In this document: piece by piece, positions 1 through 6,870 of the stretch
Layout: each line of letters starts with the position of its first letter
How positions within the stretch are numbered: the stretch's first letter is position 1
NCBI GenBank assembly: GCA_903858975.1
Contig: CAIOKW010000330.1
Location: 1 to 7,544 of the forward strand
DNA: 7,544 bases
Direction: 5' to 3'
Origin: Oligoflexia bacterium
GTDB lineage: Bacteria; Bdellovibrionota; UBA1018; CAIMNF01
Position numbers and translations under genes: made by a program
Notes under the pieces: model-generated
Database searches by the model: none
What the model saw: the letters and a program-made list of their open reading frames with translations, nothing else
What the model was told of the DNA's origin: nothing

Positions 1-669
1 AGCGGTACTGAAGTCGCAAAATTTCAGAATTTGGCGAAGGTTTATAAAAAAGAAAATGGAGATGAGAAACTCGTGTTTCAAAATCTTCGCGGCCAAGTTC
101 AGCGCTTAGACAAAGTTGCATTGGTCGGAGTGAACGGGGCCGGAACGTCGACCCTCTTAAAGATTATTGCAGGGGCTGTAGAACCGAGTGATGGTAATTG
201 TGTGGTCGGTCCAAGCGTTAAGGTGGGGTATTTCAGTCAGAGCGCGCTCGATGTCCTTGATCCTAAAAAGACCATTTTTGACGAGATTTGTGATCGCATT
301 CCAGGCGCAACGATTGGTTTTGTCAGAAACTTATTGGGATCCTTTCTCTTCAGTAACGATGACGTGAATAAGAAAATTGGAATTCTATCGGGAGGAGAAA
401 AGAGTCGAGTGGTTCTGGCGACGATTCTTGCGACTCCTGTAAATTTCCTCATTTTGGATGAGCCCACCAACCATTTGGATATCCGCTCTCGGGAAATTCT
501 CTTGGAAGCGATTCAAAAATTTGAAGGAACGGTCATCATGGTTAGCCATGATCGCCACTTCTTAAAAGCGATCGCGACCCGGGTGTTTGAGATTGATCAG
601 GGGGAGTTGATCCCTTACGAAGGCAACTTCGATTACTACCTTTCGAAAACCACTCGTTTGGCTCACTAG
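1..669 (+). CDS. ABC-F family ATP-binding protein, C-terminal part (5' end outside window)
   Basis: The reading frame is open from base 1, so this is the 3' part (222 residues) of a longer gene; the TTG at 31 is internal and not a start. It covers the second ATP-binding cassette of an ABC-F protein, soluble ATPases that act on the ribosome in translation or antibiotic protection (family knowledge). Numbering from base 1, the sequence shows a Walker A region at 43-51, signature LSGGEKSR at 129-136, Walker B FLILDEPTNHLD ending in D153-E154, and the H-switch VSHDRHFL with H183. DEPTNHLD and SHDRHFL are ABC-F hallmarks. The protein stops soon after the cassette, so it has no long C-terminal coiled coil as in Uup. 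Oddity: Walker A reads GVNGAGTST, with Thr (ACG, 145-147) in place of the catalytic Lys. The stop codon abuts the next gene. The family call is firm; the subfamily is not resolved. Confidence 0.93.
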   Translation, partial: SGTEVAKFQNLAKVYKKENGDEKLVFQNLRGQVQRLDKVALVGVNGAGTSTLLKIIAGAVEPSDGNCVVGPSVKVGYFSQSALDVLDPKKTIFDEICDRIPGATIGFVRNLLGSFLFSNDDVNKKIGILSGGEKSRVVLATILATPVNFLILDEPTNHLDIRSREILLEAIQKFEGTVIMVSHDRHFLKAIATRVFEIDQGELIPYEGNFDYYLSKTTRLAH

Positions 670-879
670 ATGAATTTTTCACTCTCGAGTCTTGCGGCAT
701 CCTTTGTTTTTGGTGTTTTTGGGCTCTACTTCTTTAGACACGGAAAGAAACAGGGGCACATTCCGAGCCTTTTGGTCGGTCTAATTCTCATGATTTATCC
801 ATACTTTATTGAGAATGCCATACTCCTTTGGGGGATCGGTTTCGGACTTCTTTTTCTCGAGTATCAGTGGCTGAAATAG
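670..879 (+). CDS. Small two-helix membrane protein (hypothetical)
   Basis: This 69-aa protein is mostly hydrophobic. There are two likely membrane segments, about residues 4-22 and 33-63; the second is long enough to be one helix plus a re-entrant part or two short helices. A basic loop, RHGKKQGH (about 23-30), separates them. It resembles short conserved membrane proteins that databases sometimes label 'amino acid transport protein'; I know of no experimental basis for that label, so no function is given. The ATG follows the TAG of the ABC-F gene directly and in the same frame. No Shine-Dalgarno sequence precedes it, so translation probably depends on ribosomes finishing the upstream gene. 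A weak terminator-like hairpin follows at 896-923. Confidence 0.75.
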   Translation: MNFSLSSLAASFVFGVFGLYFFRHGKKQGHIPSLLVGLILMIYPYFIENAILLWGIGFGLLFLEYQWLK

Positions 880-895
880 CGTTGATTTGGCGCGC

Positions 896-923
896 AAATT
901 GAGTTAATTCCTTAGCTCATTTT
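896..923 (+). terminator. Candidate weak rho-independent terminator
   Basis: Bases 901-907 (GAGTTAA) pair with 912-918 (TTAGCTC), including one G-U pair, around a TTCC loop. The pair 900/919 extends the stem; after a T-T mismatch, AAA (896-898) pairs with TTT (921-923). The T run is only four bases and the stem is AT-rich, so it would be a weak terminator. Its place, 17 bases after the stop of the two-gene unit and just ahead of the next gene, fits this role. Its near symmetry means it could also be an operator for the gene at 949. Confidence 0.35.
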
Positions 924-948
924 CGTAATTTCGGGTGGGAAGTATTGC

Positions 949-3204
949 GTGCTGAATAAAGGTTTAAAAGTGTGGCTCGTGGGAATGGTGTTTCTGGGTT
1001 TGGGTTTAACAAGCCCTGCGAAAGCAGATGCTTCCCTGGAAGCAGAACAAATGCTGAAGTTCTTTTCAGCAAGCTGCCCCTCTCAAGGACAATGGACCCA
1101 GACTGCTCTCAATTATGCGAACAATCTCGTTGAGACGATCAAGACGCTCCAAAATGATCCCGACTGTAAATCTTTCAGCGGTTCATTGGCGCAGCTTCAA
1201 AGCCTGAGCACCGTTTTCCGCCAGATTTCTCAGGATCAAGATCAAAAGTCTTTAATGGCTCTCAAGAAGCAGCAAGAGGAAGTATTGTTACTGCTTGGTG
1301 CAACTTCAGATTCCACTCAGTCCACTCAACTCAGTAGCGAGCTTCAAACATTGAATTTGCAAATCGCAGAAGCGCAGAGTAACGCATTTTCAAACGCAGA
1401 CTACCGAAGCACTCAAGCTCAAGGCTTGGCACTCACTCAACTCGTGAGCGGAACCGATATTCTTCTGAAGCAAGCCGCTCAAAATGCTACCTGTATTCAA
1501 AAAACACCGGGGATCCTGCCAGCCATCGCGGGCTTAACGGGTTCCGTTCAGTCAGCCCTCATGACGAGCGGATACTCCATGGTGGTGGGGGCAGGCGCTG
1601 ATCTGATTAATGGAGTGGTGGAAGGAATCCGCAAAACTCGAATCGGACGAAAGATCAATCGAATGTCGTCTGCAATTACGGCCTCAGCATTTCAATGTGT
1701 GCTTGAGTCTCTGTCTGATCAATGGTGCTCTTCGCAAGACGCACTGGATGTGATTCGATTAAAAGGGAAGTCGATCATCCATTCGACAAGCCAATCTCCG
1801 CTAGAAGAAGGAATTGATCTACTCAATGAAGACTATGAGACCTTTTTAGATTGGTTAGATACTCTTCGTGCAGGAACCGATCCTGCAAACGAAGCCACTG
1901 CAGCAAGGCAGGCAGAAGTCCTGGATCGAGATAAACAGGTACGAGTAGCAAGACTCAATGGTCTTGGAGTAATTGCAGAAAATAGTCCTATTTTTCAGAG
2001 CACTCAGGGCGATGAGCTTCGTTGGCGTGTTGAACAACAGGTGATTCAGACGATTGTAGAATATTTCATCAATAGTGGTGGCCCTGGAAAATCGAGTCCA
2101 CTTTCTGATGTTTTTGGTACCAATCCCAGAGAGCTTTCTCCTTGGTTCTTAATTGGGATTTCGGATGCAAATATTCCTCGAGATCCTAATACCGGTGGGC
2201 GAAGATCGCTCAGCAGTTTCGCTTGGAAGGATATTCCCGGTCTTGTGGGCGATGTAAACTTTAAGCCGGATCTTGGTTTTGTTCAAAAGAACATGCTTTC
2301 GTGGGTCGGCCTTGCAAAGGATCGAGTGAATACCGAACTCTCCCTCATTTTGAACCTTGATCCACTGAAACTGATGGTGGATGCTGCCACCCCCACGCTG
2401 AACGGCGAATCCCCGTATGAGTCACTGAAGAAATTGATTCAGTTCATGAAATCACAAACTCCTAGGAATTCTAGTTACGGATCGTTCAAAGGCATTTATG
2501 CAGATACGATTAGTCGCTTAGAGGTAGTTCAAAGTAGCATTGAAAAAGTTCTTCAAGGCTCACCCGATACCACAGACGCCGTCATGGCCGCTGAAACCAT
2601 TACCAATATTTATAAAGTCGCTGGTTTGGATAATGGAGTGGGCTTCCTAGGTGATCGCTTAAAGTGGGCGATTCGTCTCTCTTTAAACGCTTTGGTCACT
2701 TCAGGGACCTCGGGCATTTCAAATGCTGAGGCCGCTGCCTTACTTGCTTCAAATGATATTGTGAGAGAATTGCAGCGTTTTTCGCCCGAAGCGGATCTTA
2801 ACTCAATGGCCAGAGACATTCAAAATTCTCAAGTGGTCCTAGAGAGTACCCTTCAGTCCTTTGCGGATCAGTTTGGATCCGGGATGGCACAGGCGCTCTA
2901 TGATTATCAGTATCGAGCAGGTAATCAAGGTCAGGACCCGAGCGGAACGAGTAATCTTGCAATGTCTGAGTTGTGCTTGAAGTTGCTGGCAGTCCCGGTA
3001 TGGCCAAGTGCTATTTCGCAAGACCTCTGTGTGGGGAAGTTACTGAGTTCAGTTTTCCAGGATGGTCCAACCTCTGTCGTGATCAATTCAGAAGTGATCC
3101 AATCCAGCTTTCAGAAGCGGGTATGTTCATTTCGTGATTACGAGCGAAAAAACCGGATGTATCAGTACTACAAAGAAAGAAATCGCGGCTGGATTTCCCA
3201 TTGA
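949..3204 (+). CDS. Large exported protein of unknown family
   Basis: The 751-aa product starts at GTG, with G-rich GGGTGGGAAG (933-942) six bases upstream as the ribosome site. Residues 1-26 form a classical Sec signal peptide: basic LNKGLK, a hydrophobic core, and AKA before a likely cut at D27. The mature protein is therefore periplasmic, outer-membrane associated or secreted. I recognise no catalytic motif or named domain. Residues about 50-180 are Gln/Ser/Leu-rich and helical in character. Residues 187-227 are a Gly/Ala-rich hydrophobic stretch that might contact membrane, followed by a basic patch (KTRIGRKINR). The mature chain has eight cysteines (43, 73, 182, 250, 260, 676, 694, 726), an even number that suits disulfides. 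The C-terminal 30 residues are rich in Arg, Lys and Tyr. The 3' end overlaps the convergent receiver gene by 37 bp. It looks like a standalone gene. Confidence 0.85.
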   Translation: MLNKGLKVWLVGMVFLGLGLTSPAKADASLEAEQMLKFFSASCPSQGQWTQTALNYANNLVETIKTLQNDPDCKSFSGSLAQLQSLSTVFRQISQDQDQKSLMALKKQQEEVLLLLGATSDSTQSTQLSSELQTLNLQIAEAQSNAFSNADYRSTQAQGLALTQLVSGTDILLKQAAQNATCIQKTPGILPAIAGLTGSVQSALMTSGYSMVVGAGADLINGVVEGIRKTRIGRKINRMSSAITASAFQCVLESLSDQWCSSQDALDVIRLKGKSIIHSTSQSPLEEGIDLLNEDYETFLDWLDTLRAGTDPANEATAARQAEVLDRDKQVRVARLNGLGVIAENSPIFQSTQGDELRWRVEQQVIQTIVEYFINSGGPGKSSPLSDVFGTNPRELSPWFLIGISDANIPRDPNTGGRRSLSSFAWKDIPGLVGDVNFKPDLGFVQKNMLSWVGLAKDRVNTELSLILNLDPLKLMVDAATPTLNGESPYESLKKLIQFMKSQTPRNSSYGSFKGIYADTISRLEVVQSSIEKVLQGSPDTTDAVMAAETITNIYKVAGLDNGVGFLGDRLKWAIRLSLNALVTSGTSGISNAEAAALLASNDIVRELQRFSPEADLNSMARDIQNSQVVLESTLQSFADQFGSGMAQALYDYQYRAGNQGQDPSGTSNLAMSELCLKLLAVPVWPSAISQDLCVGKLLSSVFQDGPTSVVINSEVIQSSFQKRVCSFRDYERKNRMYQYYKERNRGWISH

Positions 3205-3590
3205 TCTTTTTGCTCGCGGCTCAGCTCTGGTGCGACAAGTAGTCTCATCCCGTCGAGGAAATCATTGAGTCCAAAGGGTTTCATGAAAACGATTTTTGCA
3301 CCGCTTGCAAAGGCCGTATCGAGAGAAACGTCCAGGTCCGAGGACAACATGAGTGCGGTGGGGATGTGAAGCCCGCAGTTTTCAAGCCTTCGAATGAGCT
3401 CAAGTCCTGTGCCTACGTGCAGTCGATATTCAGTAATGATGGCATCGATCGGATGCTCTTCAATAATTTCGAGTGCTCCTTTGATGTCTGAGGCACAGAA
3501 GGTTTTGGCGCCTGCGTAATCTAAGGTGTCCCTCAGTATTTCTCTCATTAAGGGATCCCGATCCACGACCAAAAACGTATGCGACTTCAT
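3168..3590 (-). CDS. Single-domain response regulator, probable pseudo-receiver
   Basis: With the start at 3590 the protein has 140 aa, one CheY-like receiver domain (residues 4-118) and a short polar tail, with no output domain. Landmarks are VVDRD (8-12), the beta-3 region IITEYRL (51-57), Ser83 at the beta-4 Thr/Ser switch site, F102, and K104 in KPF. The phospho-acceptor site holds Glu54 (GAA, read from 3431 to 3429) instead of Asp, and the second acidic-pocket position is Arg11. Phosphotransfer from a histidine kinase is therefore unlikely; Glu may mimic the phosphorylated state. The start at 3590 is preferred because AAGGTG lies six bases upstream and the domain begins as usual. A start at 3638 (156 aa) is possible, but has no ribosome site and adds residues outside the domain. 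It is divergent from the P-type ATPase and overlaps the 3' end of the exported-protein gene. Its target is unknown. Confidence 0.88.
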   Translation of the reverse strand: MKSHTFLVVDRDPLMREILRDTLDYAGAKTFCASDIKGALEIIEEHPIDAIITEYRLHVGTGLELIRRLENCGLHIPTALMLSSDLDVSLDTAFASGAKIVFMKPFGLNDFLDGMRLLVAPELSREQKDQWEIQPRFLSL

Positions 3591-3596
3591 GAGAGG

Positions 3597-3602
3597 CACC
3601 TT
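3597..3602 (-). promoter_or_regulatory. Ribosome binding site deciding the receiver start
   Basis: On the minus strand AAGGTG stands six bases before the ATG at 3590-3588. No similar sequence precedes the upstream ATG at 3638, which is why the shorter product is chosen. Confidence 0.6.
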
Positions 3603-3620
3603 AACAGAGGAGTCTGATTT

Positions 3621-3656
3621 TTGACACTCAAGATTCATGTAAGAATTTGATATTAT
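3621..3656 (+). promoter_or_regulatory. Possible promoter of the P-type ATPase gene
   Basis: A perfect -35 hexamer TTGACA sits at 3621-3626. The best -10-like match, TATTAT (3651-3656), is 24 bases further on, longer than the usual 16-18; GAATTT (3643-3648) has the right spacing but fits poorly. If TATTAT is used, transcription would begin only about 7 bases before the ATG at 3671. The reverse strand of the same AT-rich patch also gives AATAAT, so it could serve the divergent receiver gene. Confidence 0.25.
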
Positions 3657-3670
3657 TGGCCTATTGTTGA

Positions 3671-6211
3671 ATGTTCCTTCAGGAATTGTTTAGCGATCCT
3701 CAGGGGCCTCTTAAGAATGAGAAAATCAGCGGCCTGGCACAGGGATTGCGGTCATTTTCATGCATGGAATTTGGACTGTCTCATCGAGTTGCTGCAGAAA
3801 GACTTCTTCAGGAAGGCTACAATGATTTGCCGCAAGGGAAGCGTCGAGGATTCTGGGTGCTCCTCGTGGAGATCCTCCGTGAGCCCATGGTCTTCTTACT
3901 CCTAGCGTGTGGTCTCATTTATTTCTTACTCGGAGATCGAAGTGAAGCCCTGTTCTTGATGGGGTTTCTCATCTTGATGATTGGAATTACGCTGATTCAA
4001 AATCAGCGAGCAGAGCATGCGCTGGAAAGCTTACGAAAATTGTCCAGTCCTCGGGCATTGGTCATTCGAGAGGGAGAGGCGATTCGAATTCCGGGGCGAG
4101 AGGTGGTGCGAGGGGATCTCATCCTTGCCTCCGAGGGGGACCGAATCGCGGCCGATGGAGTGCTTCAGGGAAAATCTTTATTGAGTGTGGATGAATCCTT
4201 GATTACGGGAGAGTCCGTTCCGGTGAATAAATCAGAACGAGCAACGAAAGTTTTCGCAGGAACGACAGTCGTGAGCGGTCAGGGATTTATTCAGGTCACC
4301 GCGATTGGAAGTCATACTGAAATGGGAAAGATCGGAATCTCTCTCGAATTCCAAACACGGGTGACCAGTAGACTTCAAAAGGAAACTCGAAGGTGGGTCA
4401 GTCGGCTCGTTTGGATTTCAGGGTCTTTATGTGTGTTGGTCATTTTAATTGAAGGGGTCTTTCGGGGTCACTTGATCAATGGTTTATTGTTGGGTCTGAG
4501 TCTTGCCATGGCAATTCTTCCGAATGAGATCCCCGCCGTATTGACGATATTTTTTTCCCTCGGGGCCGCACGTATGTCAAAAAAGAATGTTCTCACTCGT
4601 CGGATCTCTGCCATTGAAAGTCTCGGATCAGCAACGGTGCTTTGTGTGGATAAAACAGGAACGCTCACCCTCAATCAAATGCAGGTTCAATCCCTGTGGA
4701 CTGAGGGCTCTACCTTAGAGCTTAATCTTGATCTCGAAAGTGGAGTGCCTGAGCAATTTCACGAAGTGCTCGAGTATGGAATGATGGCCTGTCGAGAAGT
4801 TCCCTTTGATCCCATGGAGAGGGCCTTTCATCGAGTGGGTGAGAAATATTTAAAGCAAACAGAGCACCTTCACCATGATTGGATCTTAAAACGCGAATAT
4901 CCTTTAACTCCTCAATTGATGGCGACTGCCCATGCATGGATTCCCGAAGAGTCAGCTTTAAATTTTAATATCGCGGCCAAGGGAGCCCCCGAGGCGATTG
5001 TAGATCTATGTCATTTGGAAGCATCCGCGCGCGAAAGGATTGCTGAAGTCGTGAGCCAGTTTGCAGATCAGGGTCTTCGCGTACTAGGGATTGCAAAGGG
5101 GCTCCATGAAACGGGAGTGCTTCCGGAGAGACAGCATGACATTAAGTTTGAATTCGTAGGGCTCGTGGGACTCAGTGATCCACTTCGTCCAGGGGTTCGC
5201 GATGCTGTTCAGGAATGTGCCGAAGCGGGGGTACGGGTCGTGATGCTCACCGGTGATCATCCTGAAACAGCGAAGAGAATTGCTGAACAGGTGGGGCTTA
5301 AGAATCCGAATGAAGTGATCACGGGAACAGAGCTTGAGCACATGGAAAGAGAGTCCTTCATGAATTGCGTCCGTGAAAAAAATGTATTTTCGCGGGTGAC
5401 TCCGCAGTTAAAATTAAAGCTCGTCGAAGCTTTCCAAACTCAAGGTGAGATAGTGGCGATGACGGGTGATGGTGTGAATGACGTTCCTGCATTGAAGAAA
5501 GCGGATATTGGCATTGCGATGGGACTGAGAGGTAGCGACGTCGCGCGAGAGTCGGCTGCCTTGGTTTTACTGGATGATGACTTTGCCTCGATTGTGGAGG
5601 CGCTTAAGATGGGGCGTAGGATTTATTTTAATCTGAAGAATGCATTCTTGTATCTTCTCGCGATACACATTCCCATCGCGGGAATTTCAATCCTGCCTGT
5701 TTTTTTGGGGATGCCCATTATTCTTTTACCCATCCATATTGCATTTCTCCATCTCGTTATTGAGCCTGCATGTTCAATGGTTTTTGAGTCTGAGGCTCCT
5801 CACCCTGAATTGATGAAGTGCCCCCCGCGGTCTCCGGGGGTTCCGCTGCTCGGTAGGAATCAGGAATTGTTCACCGTGATTGCGAGAGGATTTTTGATCC
5901 TCATTGCACTGATGGCGATTTATTTCGAGGTCATGCATCGAGGGGGTGGGGAGCTCGAGGCCCGTGCCCTGTGCTTTGCGACCTTGATGATCGCGAACCT
6001 TTTACTGGTTCGAGACCGGACTGTTGTCCTCGGGACCCTGCTTCTCATGAGTTTGGTGTTCTATGTGCCGAACCTTCGGGAGTGGTTCCGCTTTTCTTTC
6101 CTACATCTGTGGGATGTGTTTTGGTGTGCTCTGATCGGTGGAATTTCAGTTTTGAGCGTCAATATTTTCACATCTTTAGGAAAGCGTTTAAAAGTCCGAA
6201 AGGGCAATTGA
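3671..6211 (+). CDS. Cation-translocating P-type ATPase (P2/calcium-pump-like)
   Basis: This 846-aa inner-membrane pump couples ATP hydrolysis to cation transport. In order: an N-terminal cation-ATPase domain (GLSHRVAAERLLQEGYNDLP, 35-54); M1 and M2 (about 72-111); actuator loop TGES (179-182); M3 and M4 (about 242-300) with PNEIP (284-288); phosphorylation motif DKTGTL with Asp327; nucleotide-binding KGAPE (437-441); TGD (527-529); hinge TGDGVND (598-604); then M5-M10. The length is normal and all catalytic motifs are intact. The ion is uncertain: SERCA has PEGLP in M4, and M5 (IHIPIAG) and M6 (FLHLVIEPACS) match a bacterial subfamily, often labelled calcium-transporting, that to my memory carries PEEFP-like M4 and Glu/Asp in M6. 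There is no N-terminal heavy-metal domain or CPC motif, so copper or zinc is unlikely. TGA at 3668-3670 makes ATG 3671 the earliest start; no Shine-Dalgarno is seen. The stop overlaps the next start. Confidence 0.95.
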   Translation: MFLQELFSDPQGPLKNEKISGLAQGLRSFSCMEFGLSHRVAAERLLQEGYNDLPQGKRRGFWVLLVEILREPMVFLLLACGLIYFLLGDRSEALFLMGFLILMIGITLIQNQRAEHALESLRKLSSPRALVIREGEAIRIPGREVVRGDLILASEGDRIAADGVLQGKSLLSVDESLITGESVPVNKSERATKVFAGTTVVSGQGFIQVTAIGSHTEMGKIGISLEFQTRVTSRLQKETRRWVSRLVWISGSLCVLVILIEGVFRGHLINGLLLGLSLAMAILPNEIPAVLTIFFSLGAARMSKKNVLTRRISAIESLGSATVLCVDKTGTLTLNQMQVQSLWTEGSTLELNLDLESGVPEQFHEVLEYGMMACREVPFDPMERAFHRVGEKYLKQTEHLHHDWILKREYPLTPQLMATAHAWIPEESALNFNIAAKGAPEAIVDLCHLEASARERIAEVVSQFADQGLRVLGIAKGLHETGVLPERQHDIKFEFVGLVGLSDPLRPGVRDAVQECAEAGVRVVMLTGDHPETAKRIAEQVGLKNPNEVITGTELEHMERESFMNCVREKNVFSRVTPQLKLKLVEAFQTQGEIVAMTGDGVNDVPALKKADIGIAMGLRGSDVARESAALVLLDDDFASIVEALKMGRRIYFNLKNAFLYLLAIHIPIAGISILPVFLGMPIILLPIHIAFLHLVIEPACSMVFESEAPHPELMKCPPRSPGVPLLGRNQELFTVIARGFLILIALMAIYFEVMHRGGGELEARALCFATLMIANLLLVRDRTVVLGTLLLMSLVFYVPNLREWFRFSFLHLWDVFWCALIGGISVLSVNIFTSLGKRLKVRKGN
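5822..5840 (+). other. GC-rich hairpin inside the ATPase gene
   Basis: CCCCCG (5822-5827) is perfectly complementary to CGGGGG (5835-5840) around a seven-base loop. It lies in the segment coding the cytoplasmic M6-M7 loop (CPPRSPG). No T run follows, so it is not a terminator. It may simply reflect proline and glycine codons. Confidence 0.4.
6198..6204 (+). promoter_or_regulatory. Ribosome binding site for the 147-aa exported protein
   Basis: GAAAGGG lies six bases before the ATG at 6211, inside the last codons of the ATPase gene. It fixes this ATG as the start, rather than the upstream open extension of the same frame, which is an out-of-frame reading of the ATPase. Confidence 0.6.
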
Positions 6212-6654
6212 TGAAGAATTCAAAGTTTCTTTTGTCCGCGATTTTGTTCCTTACCCTCATTCACCTGCCACTAGCCAGTCTAGGAGCGGCGACAGATGTG
6301 AAGGCTTGCTTAAAACAAGCGATGCAGAAAGAAGATCCACTCTATCAGGTGCCTGAGGATGGCGGAACTGAGGGCTTTTCAAGATACTTAGTCTTGATTT
6401 GCAATGGGTCTGTTGCGAAGGATCTTTATAATTCTATCAATGATGCCGCAAGCCCAGGCGATTGGAATGGGCGCACTCGGGGTGAAGTGAAGTTTTTTGG
6501 TGAAAATGGTAGCGGATCCATGTGCTATCACATTTCACGTAATTCAGACGGTGAGCCGACGAATGACTATAATTGTTCGGTCAGACTCAGTATTGCTTCA
6601 AAAGAGCTTGGCAAGACTCAAGTGAAAGAGATGATTCCCTTTAGTGTGAAATGA
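6211..6654 (+). CDS. Small exported cysteine-containing protein of unknown family
   Basis: The product is 147 aa. Residues 1 to about 26 form a Sec signal peptide: basic MKNSK, a long hydrophobic core, and LGAA near the cut site. The mature part is about 120 residues, with four cysteines (33, 64, 105, 122) that could form two disulfides in the periplasm. It contains Gly/Asn/Asp-rich turns (for example GENGSGSMCYH, 97-107) and looks like a small beta-rich globular domain. I recognise no family or catalytic motif. The start overlaps the ATPase stop (TGATG) and has a good ribosome site, so the two are probably co-translated. This suggests, but does not prove, a job linked to the pump or to the same stress. 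The frame stays open upstream to about 5971, but that part is a shadow of the ATPase gene. The stop lies three bases from the convergent S4-protein stop. Confidence 0.85.
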   Translation: MKNSKFLLSAILFLTLIHLPLASLGAATDVKACLKQAMQKEDPLYQVPEDGGTEGFSRYLVLICNGSVAKDLYNSINDAASPGDWNGRTRGEVKFFGENGSGSMCYHISRNSDGEPTNDYNCSVRLSIASKELGKTQVKEMIPFSVK

Positions 6655-6657
6655 ACC

Positions 6658-6870
6658 TCAGAGCACTTTAATCTTTTTGCCAAGGTACTCTACGATTTGT
6701 CCCGTTTTGATTTTCGCGCGCTTCCGTGTATCCACAGCGCCATCTACCTTTACTTCTCCGGCTGCAATGACCGTTTTTGCCATTCCGCCACTTTCGCAAA
6801 GACTGGCAACCTTGAGGAGATCGCATAATTCAATGTGGGGTTTTCCAGGTGCAAGTGAGATTTCAATCAT
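6658..6870 (-). CDS. ybcJ: YbcJ-like S4-domain RNA-binding protein
   Basis: This 70-aa protein is a single S4 RNA-binding domain. It has the pattern of the YbcJ family: HIELCDLLK (12-20), then ESGGMAK (26-32) and GEVKVDGAVDTRKRAKI (38-54). The core GxVKVDGAVxTRKRxKI and the 70-aa length agree with E. coli YbcJ as I remember it. The basic TRKR segment is the expected RNA contact. The precise cellular role of this family is not well defined; it is cytoplasmic and lacks a catalytic domain. AAGG lies about nine bases before the ATG. The ATG overlaps the stop of the SRPBCC gene by 4 bp (ATGA), which points to coupled translation. No terminator is evident after the gene; it ends three bases from the convergent stop at 6654. 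Confidence 0.9.
   Translation of the reverse strand: MIEISLAPGKPHIELCDLLKVASLCESGGMAKTVIAAGEVKVDGAVDTRKRAKIKTGQIVEYLGKKIKVL

Noticed and set aside
31..669. TTG at 31 as the start of a complete ABC protein
   Set aside because: The frame is open to base 1 and codes sensible ABC-F sequence before it; ABC-F proteins have two cassettes and only the second is here.
2610..3021. Several minus-strand frames of 60-70 aa inside the exported-protein gene
   Set aside because: They are antisense shadows without ribosome sites or recognisable composition.
5971..6210. 80-residue N-terminal extension of the exported protein
   Set aside because: It is an out-of-frame reading of the ATPase gene. The ATG at 6211 has a ribosome site and begins a proper signal peptide.
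6600..6720. Bidirectional terminator between the convergent genes ending at 6654 and 6658
   Set aside because: Only a four-pair stem could be drawn and the TCTTTTT run has no adjoining GC hairpin.
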